Assembly: GCA_050248795.1 (NCBI GenBank)
Contig: JBFWRS010000014.1
Span: 1 to 64,000 of the forward strand
Source: CAZTDU01 sp050248795
GTDB lineage: Bacteria; Pseudomonadota; Gammaproteobacteria; Burkholderiales; SG8-39
Direction of reading: 5' to 3'
DNA length: 64,000 nt
Shown: positions 33,133 through 47,148 of the stretch, one piece after another
How the letters are laid out: each line of letters starts with the position of its first letter
Numbering within the stretch: the stretch's first letter is position 1
Notes under the pieces: model-generated
What the model was told of the DNA's origin: nothing
Database searches by the model: none
The model's input: the letters and a program-made list of their open reading frames with translations, nothing else
Position numbers and translations under genes: made by a program

Positions 33133-34149
33133 ATGAAACACGCCAAGACACGTCTGCTCGCGTCCGCGGTTGCCTGCGCGCTTGCCGCGCATGCGCTGCC
33201 CGCGTCGGCCCAGAAGGTCGAGTGGAAGTTCTCTACCTGGGGCAAGGAGCGCGCCTTCACCAAGGGCATCGAACTGCTGGCACAGACGGTGGCGAAGAAG
33301 TCCAACGGCCAGTTCACCATCCGCATCGGCTACGGCGAGGCCTTCTCCAAGGCGCGCGAGAACCTGGACAGCATCAAGCTGAAGGCGATCGACGGCGCGC
33401 ATTTCTGCAATTTCTATTCGCCGGGCAAGAACCCGGCCTTCATGGTGTTCTCGCTGCCTTTCCTGCCGCTGGGCGACTGGAACGTGTCGCTGCGCGTGCG
33501 CACCGAGGTGTTCAAGCATCCCGCGCTGGTTGCCGACATGAACAACTGGGACGCGATGACCTACGCGACGACGCTGCTGCCGCAGTACGAGTTCCTCGGC
33601 AAGGGAGCGCCGCCGGTCAACCTGGACGCCTGGAAAGGCAAGCGCGTGCGCGCGGGCGGCGGGTTGGGCGATGCCATGGAAAAACTGGGCGCGATCAAGA
33701 CCACCACCACCGCGACCGAGGTGTACACGTCGATGCAGCGCGGCTCGATGGACGCGGCCTCGTTTCCGTACACCTACAGCCACGTCGCCTACAAGATCCA
33801 CGAGGTGGCGGACTGGTTCACGACGAACATGTCGCCTGGGACCGCCGAATGCCCGGTGGTGTTCAGCAAGGCGTCGTGGGCGAAGCTGCCGGACGCGTAC
33901 AAGAAGCTGATTACCGAGGCCAAGGCGGACATCGACAAGGCGCAGATCCAGGCCTACATCGACATCGACAAGAAGAACCTGCCGATGCTGCACAAGGTGC
34001 TGAAGCCGGTGACCTACTCGGAAGGCCAGCTCAACGACTTCCGCAAGATCGCGGGCAAGCCGGTCTGGGACAAGTGGGTGAGCGACAACAAGGGCAAGTT
34101 CGACGCCCAGGGCGTACTCGACCTGGTGTTCAAGACCGCCGGCCAGTAA
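33133..34149 (+). CDS. TRAP transporter substrate-binding protein (DctP family)
   Basis: The periplasmic receptor of a TRAP system, 338 aa. It has a signal peptide (MKHAKTRLLASAVACALAAH, cleavage near ASAQK). The mature part opens KVEWKFSTWGKERAFTKG, and GSMDAASFPYTYSHVAYKI is the segment near the conserved binding region. TRAP receptors deliver carboxylates or related acids to the DctQM permease, driven by sodium. A strong GGAGGAG precedes the ATG. It is first in the operon with the small (34207) and large (34844) permease genes; the intergenic hairpin may set its higher expression. Confidence 0.92.
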   Translation: MKHAKTRLLASAVACALAAHALPASAQKVEWKFSTWGKERAFTKGIELLAQTVAKKSNGQFTIRIGYGEAFSKARENLDSIKLKAIDGAHFCNFYSPGKNPAFMVFSLPFLPLGDWNVSLRVRTEVFKHPALVADMNNWDAMTYATTLLPQYEFLGKGAPPVNLDAWKGKRVRAGGGLGDAMEKLGAIKTTTTATEVYTSMQRGSMDAASFPYTYSHVAYKIHEVADWFTTNMSPGTAECPVVFSKASWAKLPDAYKKLITEAKADIDKAQIQAYIDIDKKNLPMLHKVLKPVTYSEGQLNDFRKIAGKPVWDKWVSDNKGKFDAQGVLDLVFKTAGQ

Positions 34150-34160
34150 GCGGCAACTGC

Positions 34161-34187
34161 GGCCTTCCGGCTTTCCGCCGGAGGGCC
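34161..34187 (+). promoter_or_regulatory. Intercistronic hairpin between TRAP receptor and permease
   Basis: GGCCTTCCGGC pairs with GCCGGAGGGCC (11 pairs, one G-T) around TTTCC, 12 bases after the receptor stop. Such stems protect the upstream message or attenuate read-through, giving more receptor than permease. Confidence 0.5.
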
Positions 34188-34206
34188 TGCCCTGGCCGAC
34201 GCCACC

Positions 34207-34842
34207 ATGCAGCAAACGATGCCCAGCAGCGCGCCTGACCAGGCGCCTGCGCTCGCCGCGTTCGACCGCCGCCTTGGTCACGTCGAAGAGGCGTTCAACC
34301 TCGTAGCCTCGTTCTTCATCTTCGGCCTGATGATCCTCGGCATCGTGCAGGTTCTGGGGCGCCAGTTGTTCAATCTTCCGCTGTCCGGGTACATCGATTT
34401 CGTCGAGCTGTCGATGGCGGCGTTTGCCTTCATGGGCGTCGCCTATTGCCAGCGCCTCGGCGGCCACGTGCGCATGGAGATGGGGCTGAAGGCCTTGCGC
34501 GGACGCGCGCATTGGGCGCTCGAGATCTTCGGCACGCTGGTCGGCCTGGGCATCGTCGCGGTGCTGGTCTGGTACGGCTACACGCACTTCCTGCGCGCCT
34601 GGGAGCTTGGCGACAGCACCATCGACGCGGAACTGCCGGTGTGGCCGTCCAAGCTCGTGGTGCCGGTCGCCTTCGCCCTGCTCTGGCTGCGCCTGCTGGT
34701 GCAACTGGTGGGCTACGCGCGGCTGGCCGCCGATCCGTCGCGCGCGCCGGTCGGCGTGCCGGTGATCATGACGGTGGAGCAACTGGCCAGGCTGGAGATC
34801 GAGGAAAGCATCGACAAGGTCGAACGGGCGAAGGGGAAATAG
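34207..34842 (+). CDS. TRAP transporter small permease (DctQ family)
   Basis: A 211-aa inner-membrane protein with four helices: about 35-58, 68-90 (FVELSMAAFAFMGVAYCQRL), 105-130 and 148-172. The DctQ hallmark GHVRMEMGLKAL follows helix 2. It forms a complex with DctM and scaffolds the transport subunit. The C-terminal tail (about 175-211) is cytoplasmic, charged and longer than usual. It lies between the receptor and large-permease genes and ends one base before the next start. Confidence 0.9.
   Translation: MQQTMPSSAPDQAPALAAFDRRLGHVEEAFNLVASFFIFGLMILGIVQVLGRQLFNLPLSGYIDFVELSMAAFAFMGVAYCQRLGGHVRMEMGLKALRGRAHWALEIFGTLVGLGIVAVLVWYGYTHFLRAWELGDSTIDAELPVWPSKLVVPVAFALLWLRLLVQLVGYARLAADPSRAPVGVPVIMTVEQLARLEIEESIDKVERAKGK
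34833..34837 (+). promoter_or_regulatory. Shine-Dalgarno that points to a CTG start
   Basis: GGGGA lies six bases before CTG at 34844, directly after the dctQ stop. The first ATG in this frame (34892) would delete the first half of helix 1. Confidence 0.5.
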
Positions 34843-34843
34843 C

Positions 34844-36154
34844 CTGGACTCCTTCACCATCGGCATCGTCGGCACCGTCGCACTGATCGTCATGGTGGTG
34901 CTTGGCGTGCGCGTGTACCTTGCCGCAGCCGCGGTCGGCATGGTCGGCCTGGTGTGGATGCTGGGCTGGGATGCCGGCGCAGGCATGGCCGGGACGATCC
35001 CGCACTCGAAATCGGTCACCTACACGCTCAGCGTGCTGCCGATGTTCATCCTCATCGGCTTCCTCGCTTTCCACGCCGGCCTGACCGAGAAGCTGTTCGA
35101 TGCCGCGCGCAAGTGGCTCGGCTGGGTGCCGGGCGGCCTTGCCGTGGCGACGGTGATGGCAGCCACGGGTTTCGCCGCGGTCTCCGGCGCCAGCACCGCC
35201 ACCGCTGCGGTGTTCAGCCGCGTCGCGATTCCCGACATGCTGAAGTACGGCTACGACAAGCGGCTGGCCGCGGGTGTCGTCGCCGCCGGCGGTACGCTGG
35301 CCACGCTTATTCCGCCGAGCGCAATCCTCGTCATCTACGCCATCATCGTCGAGGAATCCGTCGGCGCGCTGCTGATCGCCGGCTTCCTGCCCGGGATCGT
35401 GTCGGCGCTCATTTATGTCACGCTGATCGTCGCCATGGCCAAGCGCAATCCGGCACTGGTCGGCAGGGCACTGGAGGGTGTCACCTGGAGCGACCGCTGG
35501 AAGTCGGTTCCCGGCACGCTGCCGATCTTCGCCGTGGTGCTGATCATCTTCTCGGCGATGTACCTCGGCTGGGCGACGCCTACCGAGGCCGGTGCACTTG
35601 GCGCGTTCGTGGTGTTCGTGCTTGCGCTGATGCGCGGCATGCGCTGGCGGGGCCTGAAGGATGCGCTGCTGGAATCTGCCAAGCTGACGGTGATGATCTT
35701 CTCGATCATCTGGGGCGTGCTGATGTTCGTGCGCTTCCTCGGTTTCGCCGGCCTGCCGGAAGCGTTCGCCAAGTGGGTGGTCGCGCTCGACCTGCCGCCG
35801 GTCGCGATCCTGATCTGCATCCTGCTTTTCTACACCATCCTCGGCATGTTCATGGACGCGATCGGCATGCTGCTGTTGACCCTGCCGGTGGTGTACCCGG
35901 CGGTGATCGCGCTCGGCTTCGATTCGATCTGGTTCGGCATCATCGTCGTGAAAATGGCGGAGATCTGCCTGATCACGCCGCCGATTGGCCTCAATTGCTT
36001 CGTGGTCAATGGCGTCAGGCCGGACATACCGCTATCCACGGTGTTCCGTGGCATCTTCCCGTTCTTCATCGCCGACGTGATCACGGTCGCGGTGTTCATC
36101 GCGTTCCCCGAGATAATCCTCTGGCTGCCAAGGACGATGAACATGGCAGGCTGA
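34844..36154 (+). CDS. TRAP transporter large permease (DctM family)
   Basis: The transport subunit of the TRAP system, 436 aa with about 12 helices. Family marks include LPMFILIGFLAFHAGLTEKL, GFAAVSGASTATAAVFSRVA, IPPSAILVIYAI, and C-terminal LITPPIGLNCFVVNGV. I start it at CTG 34844, because it restores helix 1 (DSFTIGIVGTVALIVMVV), which DctM proteins have, and is preceded by GGGGA; the ATG at 34892 is the fallback. It follows the small permease by one base, so the two are coupled. Confidence 0.9.
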   Translation: MDSFTIGIVGTVALIVMVVLGVRVYLAAAAVGMVGLVWMLGWDAGAGMAGTIPHSKSVTYTLSVLPMFILIGFLAFHAGLTEKLFDAARKWLGWVPGGLAVATVMAATGFAAVSGASTATAAVFSRVAIPDMLKYGYDKRLAAGVVAAGGTLATLIPPSAILVIYAIIVEESVGALLIAGFLPGIVSALIYVTLIVAMAKRNPALVGRALEGVTWSDRWKSVPGTLPIFAVVLIIFSAMYLGWATPTEAGALGAFVVFVLALMRGMRWRGLKDALLESAKLTVMIFSIIWGVLMFVRFLGFAGLPEAFAKWVVALDLPPVAILICILLFYTILGMFMDAIGMLLLTLPVVYPAVIALGFDSIWFGIIVVKMAEICLITPPIGLNCFVVNGVRPDIPLSTVFRGIFPFFIADVITVAVFIAFPEIILWLPRTMNMAG

Positions 36155-36172
36155 GCCGCGGTCGGTCGGCGC

Positions 36173-36178
36173 TATACT
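36173..36178 (+). promoter_or_regulatory. Candidate -10 box of the sensor gene
   Basis: TATACT lies 43 bases before the proposed start at 36216 and just after the TRAP operon ends. No convincing -35 is seen. Confidence 0.35.
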
Positions 36179-36204
36179 GAATTCGGCCGGTGAACAGGCC
36201 ATTC

Positions 36205-36210
36205 GGAGGA
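36205..36210 (+). promoter_or_regulatory. Shine-Dalgarno that points to an ATC start
   Basis: GGAGGA lies five bases before ATC at 36216. The next conventional in-frame start (GTG, 36267) cuts into the first membrane helix. Confidence 0.55.
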
Positions 36211-36215
36211 GCGTT

Positions 36216-41906
<5,691 letters not shown>

Positions 41907-41914
<8 letters not shown>

Positions 41915-42866
41915 ACAGCGCGGCGATCTTGTCGCGGTCGGGTTGCATGACGACGCCGCGCTCGCAGATGATCGCGGAGATCAGTTCCGCCGGCGTGACG
42001 TCGAATGCCGGATTGCGCACGCGAACGCCCTCGGGCGCCCAGCGCTCGCCGCGGTAGCCGGTGACTTCATCGGCGGGCCGCTCCTCGATGGCGATGCCGG
42101 AACCGTCCTGGATCGCGCGATCGAACGTGGACAGCGGCGCCGCGACGTAGAACGGCAGGCCGTGCCGGCGCGCCAGCACCGCGAGCGTGTAGGTGCCGAT
42201 CTTGTTCGCCGCATCGCCGTTGGCGGCGATGCGATCGGCGCCGACGATGACGAGGTCGGCCTCGCCGCGGCTGATCAGGTGCCCGGCCATGTTGTCGGTA
42301 ATCAGCGTGGCGGGAATGTTCTCCTGCACCATCTCCCACGCGGTGAGGCGTGCCCCCTGCAGGTAGGGACGGGTCTCGTTCACCAGCACGGAGACGCGCT
42401 TGCCTGATTCGTGCGCAGCGCGGATCACGCCCAGCGCTGTGCCGTATCCGGCGGTGGCGAGCGCACCGGCATTGCAATGGGTCATCACGCGTGCGCCCTC
42501 GGGGACCAGGCCCGCGCCCAGGGCGCCCATGGCATGGTTCGCAGCCAGGTCTTCGCGGAAAATCGCCAGCGCCTCGGCTTCCAGGTCCTGGGCTCGCCGC
42601 ATGCGCTCCAGCGCCCAGAAGAGGTTCACCGCCGTGGGGCGGCTGGCGGCAAGCGCCGCGTATGCAGGTTCCGCGCCGCGGCCCAGCACGACGCCGAACG
42701 CGGCGGCGCAGCCGATCGCCGGCGCGCCTCGCACCACCATGTCGCGGATCGCAGCCGCCACTTCGATCGCGCTCGTGCACACCACGTATTCGGTACGTGC
42801 GGGAAGCAGGCGCTGGTCCAGCAGCTCCAGCCTGCCGTCCTGCCAGCGGATCGGCTCCACGGCCAT
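41907..42866 (-). CDS. mtnA: Methylthioribose-1-phosphate isomerase
   Basis: MtnA turns 5-methylthioribose-1-phosphate into methylthioribulose-1-phosphate in salvage of the SAM by-product methylthioadenosine. The 319-aa protein has [19 protein letters not shown], the catalytic Cys in [19 protein letters not shown] and the catalytic Asp in [19 protein letters not shown], all diagnostic. Its ATG overlaps the TGA of the preceding aldolase/dehydrogenase gene by one base, so the two are coupled. No mtnB, mtnC, mtnD, mtnK or mtnP is in the window. The related eIF2B-like ribose-1,5-bisphosphate isomerases are less likely given motif match. Confidence 0.9.
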
Positions 42867-44836
42867 CAGACCACCCGCTCGTTGCCGCCGTCCACCGGTA
42901 CCTGCGCCGCGGTGGTTTTCGCGAACAGCGGGCCGCACATCTCGGCGGCGAGCTCGGCGACGTCCTTCGAAGAGACCTCGGTCTTCAGCAGGTTGTTCCG
43001 GCGGTATTGCTCCACGCTCAGGTTGTAGGCCTTCGCGCGCGACGCCAGCACTTCGTCGGTCCATAGCGCCGTGTCGTAGACCGCGTTCGGATGGATCGAA
43101 TTGACGCGCACGCCATCCTTGCCCCACTCGAGCGCGGCCACGCGCGCGAGCTGGTTCAGTGCCGCCTTGGACGCCGAGTAGGCCGCCGCGCCCGGGCCCG
43201 GCGCGGGCACGTTCTTCGAACCGATGACGACGATGCGGCCGCCACGCGGCGCCAGCTTCAGCAGTGCGTGGCAGGACTGCATCACGTACAGGCTGGCCTC
43301 GACGTTGACCGACATGGTCTGCCGCCAGGTGTCCGCCGGGATGTCCTGGATCGCCTGCGAGGCCGGGAAGATGCCGGCGTTCAGAACCAGCATGTCGACG
43401 CCGCCATAGCGCCGGGTGGCTTCGTCCAGCGCTGCGCTCACCGCTGCCTGGCTGGTGAGGTCGCAGGCGATGCCGAGGAAGTCGGCGCGCTGCCACTGCG
43501 TCGCGACCGTCGGATTGCGGTCCACGCCTACGACCGCAGCGCCGCGCCTGAGGAAGGCTTCGGCGCAGGCCTTGCCGATGCCGGAGGCGGCGCCGGTAAC
43601 CAGCGCCACCTCCCCGGCGAACGCCGGTGGCGTGCCGGCCTTGCGCAGCTTCGCCTGCTCCAGGTCCCAGTACTCGATGTCGAAGATATGCCGCTCATCC
43701 AGCGCGATCCATCCGCCCAGCGCTTCGGCGCGCAGGATCACGTCGATGGTGTGCTGGTAGAGGTCCTCGACGATTGCCACGTCCTTCGCGGTGCGGCCGA
43801 TGGCGAGAAAACCCAGCTCAGGGTCCAGTGCCATGCGCGGCGCCGCATCGAGCATGGTTTTCCTTTCCTTTGCGTTCGGCGCATGGCGCGCGAAGTACTT
43901 CGCGTACCAGTCGGCGTACCGGGCGACGTCCCGTCCGAGCATCGGAACCGGCTTGGTGCGGATTACGTGATCAGGCGTCGCGGGTCCGCGCTGGGAGATC
44001 TTCGCGACGTCATCGCGCTGCGCGAAGGCGAGGAATTCCGGCTCGTCATTGGCCTTCACCAGCAGGGGCGCGCCGGCGCATGCGGAAACCGCGTGCCGCA
44101 GTCGTGCCACCTCGTCGCGCTGGTAACGGGCGGGGCGTACCGGCGCGCCGGCAATGTTCCAGGCCTTGTTTGCGGCCAGGTAGTCCTCGGCCATCGATAC
44201 CAGCCGGATCATGCGCTCATAGGATTCGCGCGCGTCGGCGCCGAATGAGAACACGCCGTGCGACAGCAGCACCATGCCGATGGTTTGCGGCCCGGCCTTG
44301 TCGGCGAACTCGCGCGCGCAGTGCGCGGCGAGGTCGAAGCCCGCCATGATGTACGGGATGACGATCACGGCATCGCCGTAGATCTCGCGGATGCGTTTCT
44401 CGCCGTCCGGCGAATTCGACACCGACAAGGCTGCATCGGCATGGGTATGATCGACGTACCGGTGCGGGATGATCGCGTGCAGGATGGTCTCGATCGAAGG
44501 TGCCGGCGCGCCGGCACGCATCGAGTGCGTGGCCAGTTCGCTCACCATGCGCGGGTCCGGCAGCGAGGGCAGCGTCGCCAGGCGCCTGACGTAGTCGAGC
44601 GCCACCGGCGTGAAGCCCGCGGGCTCGATGGTCTCGAGGTCCCAGCCGCTGCCCTTGACGTACAGCAGCTCCTGCTCCTCGCCGAACAGGTTCTGCTCCG
44701 TGAGCTTCACCGAGGTATTGCCGCCGCCGTGAAGCACCAGCGACTTGTCGCGCCCGAGCAGCCGCGAGGTGTACACGCGCGGTCCCAGGGGGCCGGTGTA
44801 GCCGGATGCTTCGTCGTCATTCCAGAGGCTTTTCAT
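42866..44836 (-). CDS. Class II aldolase / short-chain dehydrogenase fusion
   Basis: A 656-aa two-domain enzyme. The N-terminal aldolase/adducin domain (about 15-390) has GGGNTSVKL and zinc histidines in [10 protein letters not shown] and LSHGVFSFG. The C-terminal SDR domain (about 410-656) has [18 protein letters not shown] for NAD(P) and catalytic [10 protein letters not shown]. The architecture is that of the bifunctional rhamnulose-1-phosphate aldolase/lactaldehyde dehydrogenases. Coupling to mtnA suggests another use: cleaving methylthioribulose-1-phosphate to DHAP and methylthioacetaldehyde, then converting the aldehyde. No rhamnose isomerase or kinase is nearby. The start lacks a ribosome site and lies seven bases from TATAAT, so the message may be leaderless. 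Confidence 0.82.
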   Translation of the reverse strand: MKSLWNDDEASGYTGPLGPRVYTSRLLGRDKSLVLHGGGNTSVKLTEQNLFGEEQELLYVKGSGWDLETIEPAGFTPVALDYVRRLATLPSLPDPRMVSELATHSMRAGAPAPSIETILHAIIPHRYVDHTHADAALSVSNSPDGEKRIREIYGDAVIVIPYIMAGFDLAAHCAREFADKAGPQTIGMVLLSHGVFSFGADARESYERMIRLVSMAEDYLAANKAWNIAGAPVRPARYQRDEVARLRHAVSACAGAPLLVKANDEPEFLAFAQRDDVAKISQRGPATPDHVIRTKPVPMLGRDVARYADWYAKYFARHAPNAKERKTMLDAAPRMALDPELGFLAIGRTAKDVAIVEDLYQHTIDVILRAEALGGWIALDERHIFDIEYWDLEQAKLRKAGTPPAFAGEVALVTGAASGIGKACAEAFLRRGAAVVGVDRNPTVATQWQRADFLGIACDLTSQAAVSAALDEATRRYGGVDMLVLNAGIFPASQAIQDIPADTWRQTMSVNVEASLYVMQSCHALLKLAPRGGRIVVIGSKNVPAPGPGAAAYSASKAALNQLARVAALEWGKDGVRVNSIHPNAVYDTALWTDEVLASRAKAYNLSVEQYRRNNLLKTEVSSKDVAELAAEMCGPLFAKTTAAQVPVDGGNERVV

Positions 44837-44843
44837 GCGTGCA

Positions 44844-44851
44844 ATTATACT
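44844..44851. promoter_or_regulatory. Shared symmetric -10 of two divergent leaderless genes
   Basis: ATTATACT holds TATACT on the plus strand (44846-44851, eight bases before the GNAT ATG) and TATAAT on the minus strand (44849-44844, seven bases before the aldolase ATG). The whole intergenic gap is 23 bases and neither start has a Shine-Dalgarno. Confidence 0.55.
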
Positions 44852-44859
44852 TTTGCGTC

Positions 44860-45297
44860 ATGATCGACATCGAACTGATGGATTGGGACCAGGCGCGCCA
44901 GGAGGCCAGTCGCATCCGCTTCAGCGTGTTCGTCGAGGAGCAGGGCGTGCCGGCGGAGATCGAGATGGACGAACTCGACGCGAGCTGCCTGCACGCACTC
45001 GCACGCGCGCCGGACGGCACCGCGATCGCCACCGGCCGCCTGCTGCCGGATGACCACATAGGTCGCATGGCAGTGTCGAAGCAGTGGCGCGGCAAGGGCG
45101 TCGGCGCGCGCGTGCTGCAGGCGCTGGTCGAGGCGGCGCGGGCGCGCGGCAGTCGTGCGGTGGTGCTCGCCGCGCAGACCCATGCCATAGACTTCTACGC
45201 CAGACACGGCTTCGTGCCGGAAGGCCCGGTCTACGAGGAGGCTGGCATTCCGCACCAGGACATGCGCAGGCCGCTTCAGCCGGCGGCGAATTCGTAG
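44860..45297 (+). CDS. GNAT-family N-acetyltransferase (ElaA-like)
   Basis: A 145-aa acetyl-CoA-dependent acetyltransferase. The acetyl-CoA loop is QWRGKGVGARVLQALVEAA (R/Q-x-x-G-x-G/A), followed by VLAAQTHAIDFYARHGFVP. The opening DWDQARQEASRIRFSVFVEE and the YARHGF ending resemble ElaA/YjcF-type GNATs of unknown substrate. It has no ribosome site; TATACT ends eight bases before the ATG, which points to a leaderless transcript. Its last 22 bases overlap the convergent NRDE gene. Confidence 0.85.
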   Translation: MIDIELMDWDQARQEASRIRFSVFVEEQGVPAEIEMDELDASCLHALARAPDGTAIATGRLLPDDHIGRMAVSKQWRGKGVGARVLQALVEAARARGSRAVVLAAQTHAIDFYARHGFVPEGPVYEEAGIPHQDMRRPLQPAANS

Positions 45298-45959
45298 CGC
45301 AGCGTTTCGCCTTCGTTTCCCGCGGCATCGAACGCACGCTCGGCGTACGACACGCGCCCGCTGTCTTCCGCGGCGAGCACTGTCGAGCAGCGCGTGCCAT
45401 AGACCGGGGCGATGATCTTTGCCGGCAGCAGCAGCGCGAACAGCGACTCCAGCGACGGCGCCACGAGGCACGCTGCGAGGCGTGCCTTGCCTTCGCGCAC
45501 CACCGCTTCGTCTGCATTCAGCAGATGATTACCGAGGCCGTAGATGCCCGGCTCGAGCCGGTGCGGGCTTCCGCCGCGGTTTGATACCCACCACAGCTCG
45601 TCACCGTCGCTTGCCAGCAGGTTGAAGCCGCTGTAGCCACTGCCGCGCGCCGACACGTCGCGGACGTACTCGGCAGGCGCGGTGCCGTTGTCGAGGAACC
45701 TGGTGACCAGTTGCCCGCGTGATTCCACCGCCCGCGGCTCGTGCGCGCCGCGATAGTTGGTGACGGCGGAGAACTTGCCGCTGCGGGCCACGCCCATCCA
45801 GGTGCCCGACGCCTCGAGATCGCGACCTGCCAGCACTGCCGGCCGGTCGCGCCAGAACGCCGCGCGCTCGGCAGGGCGCGCGTGGTACTCGTCACGGTTT
45901 GCCGCGACCAGCAGCGGAAATCGCGCGTGCACCTTCCACGCCAGCAGGATCAGGCACAT
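45276..45959 (-). CDS. NRDE (TANGO2-like) family protein
   Basis: A 227-aa member of the NRDE family, named for the motif seen here as LLVAANRDEYHARPAE at residues about 15-30. It starts MCLILLAWKVH, with the conserved Cys2 of the Ntn-hydrolase-like fold. GYSGFNLLASDGDELWWVSN and YGLGNHLLNADEAVV are further family blocks. Bacterial function is unclear; haem handling has been proposed for relatives. It overlaps the DUF4936 gene by ten bases and belongs to the ygfZ-DUF4936-NRDE unit. Confidence 0.88.
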   Translation of the reverse strand: MCLILLAWKVHARFPLLVAANRDEYHARPAERAAFWRDRPAVLAGRDLEASGTWMGVARSGKFSAVTNYRGAHEPRAVESRGQLVTRFLDNGTAPAEYVRDVSARGSGYSGFNLLASDGDELWWVSNRGGSPHRLEPGIYGLGNHLLNADEAVVREGKARLAACLVAPSLESLFALLLPAKIIAPVYGTRCSTVLAAEDSGRVSYAERAFDAAGNEGETLRYEFAAG

Positions 45960-46231
45960 ATGAAGCGCTCGACTCGGCGCGTACCGCCCGGCTGCAGGTA
46001 TTGCGTGAATTCGAGTCGCGTCGCCTCGCGGGCCAGCAACTCCTCGAATGCCGCTTCGTCGCGCACGCCTTCGAACACTTCCATGTACGTGGCGGCGTCG
46101 TCGCGGCGGCGCATCCAGCGCCCTGCGAGGCCGGTTTCCTTCTTCACTGCATCGAACAGTTCCGCGACGACGCGCTGCAGCGCGTCGCCGCGGGAAAGGT
46201 CGGCCTTGTAGTAGACGTAATAGTTGGTCAA
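45950..46231 (-). CDS. DUF4936 family protein
   Basis: A 93-aa cytoplasmic protein, beginning (L/M)TNYYVYYKADLSRG and containing ATYMEVFEGVRDEAAFEELL, as in the DUF4936 family found mainly in betaproteobacteria beside ygfZ and NRDE genes. Function unknown; the small alpha/beta form resembles dimeric ferredoxin-like barrels. The start is TTG 46231, overlapping the ygfZ TGA (TTGA), so it is translated by coupling. Confidence 0.82.
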   Translation of the reverse strand: MTNYYVYYKADLSRGDALQRVVAELFDAVKKETGLAGRWMRRRDDAATYMEVFEGVRDEAAFEELLAREATRLEFTQYLQPGGTRRVERFICA

Positions 46232-47121
46232 GACGCCGCGGTCGCCGTGGTGTCGTAGGGCAGGGGGAGCAGTTCCAGCGGCGGCCCGCCTGCAGCCGCA
46301 CGGATCGGCACCCGCTGCTCGACGGCGGCAATCTGCAGCACGGCGAGGGCCTCCTCGCCGGCGGCGTTCACCACCGTGCCGCAGGGCTGTCCAGGTGCGT
46401 CGTCGCAGAACAGATCCTGGCCGGCACGCAGGGCGTCGCCGCGCAGCCGGTACATCCGGCGCTTGAGGATGCCGCGGTATTGCGTGCGCGCGACGATCTC
46501 CTGACCAGGGTAGCAGCCCTTCCTGAAATCCACTGCGCCGGACTTCTCCAGATTGGCCATCTGAGGCACGAAATGGTCCTGCGTCGCCAGCGTGATCGTC
46601 GCTCGCCCGGCACGGATCTCGGCCAGTGCCCATTCGTCCTCGCTGGAGGCGAGTGCGAGCCCGGCAAGCGGTGCGTGCGCCAGTACCAGGAAGCGCTGCG
46701 GCTCGAGCGCAATGGCAATGCCCTGCTCGTTCGAGGCGACCGCCAGATGTTCCGTCGGCACAGGAAGTCCGGCGTCCGTCAGCGCCGTGGGCGCGTCCGC
46801 TCCCCAGGCGCCATACTGGAACCAGCGGTCGGATTCGTCTGCCAGCCTGGCCTTTGCTCTCAGGATGAACATCGACAGCCGCTTCGCGACCGGCGCAGCG
46901 ATGTCCCGCGCAAGCTGCAGCAGCAAGCCATCGGCATGCGGCACGACGAGAAAACTCGCCATCAGCCGGCCCTTGGGCGAGCACCAGCCGGCGAAGCGCG
47001 CGTGCGCCGCGGGCAGGTGTTCGACGTCGTTGGTCAGTTGCGCATGCAGGAACGCGCGTGCATCCGCGCCGCTGGCGGCGAGCATGCCGTATTGCTTCAG
47101 TTCGGTGGCGTGGACGGGCAT
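46228..47121 (-). CDS. ygfZ: Folate-binding Fe-S cluster protein YgfZ
   Basis: A 297-aa tetrahydrofolate-binding protein that supports iron-sulfur cluster assembly and repair. The signature K-G-C-Y-x-G-Q-E is present as FRKGCYPGQEIVARTQYRG, with the essential Cys. The N-terminal FLHAQLTNDVEHLPAAHARF and the WCSPKGRL block are conserved. It diverges from mltG with only 27 bases between starts; TAAAAT (minus strand, 47138-47133) lies 11 bases before the ATG, giving a very short leader. First gene of the ygfZ-DUF4936-NRDE unit. Confidence 0.9.
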   Translation of the reverse strand: MPVHATELKQYGMLAASGADARAFLHAQLTNDVEHLPAAHARFAGWCSPKGRLMASFLVVPHADGLLLQLARDIAAPVAKRLSMFILRAKARLADESDRWFQYGAWGADAPTALTDAGLPVPTEHLAVASNEQGIAIALEPQRFLVLAHAPLAGLALASSEDEWALAEIRAGRATITLATQDHFVPQMANLEKSGAVDFRKGCYPGQEIVARTQYRGILKRRMYRLRGDALRAGQDLFCDDAPGQPCGTVVNAAGEEALAVLQIAAVEQRVPIRAAAGGPPLELLPLPYDTTATAAS

Positions 47122-47123
47122 CG

Positions 47124-47138
47124 TAGAATGTCATTTTA
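47124..47138. promoter_or_regulatory. Overlapping divergent -10 boxes of ygfZ and mltG
   Basis: TAGAAT (plus, 47124-47129) would start mltG about 13 bases before its TTG; TAAAAT (minus, 47138-47133) would start ygfZ a few bases before its ATG. Both fit into the 27-base gap, so the polymerases would compete. Confidence 0.4.
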
Positions 47139-47148
47139 GTCGCATCCT

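Noticed and set aside
42866..44836. Naming the aldolase fusion a rhamnose enzyme
   Set aside because: No rhamnose isomerase, kinase or transporter is present, and the gene is coupled to mtnA.
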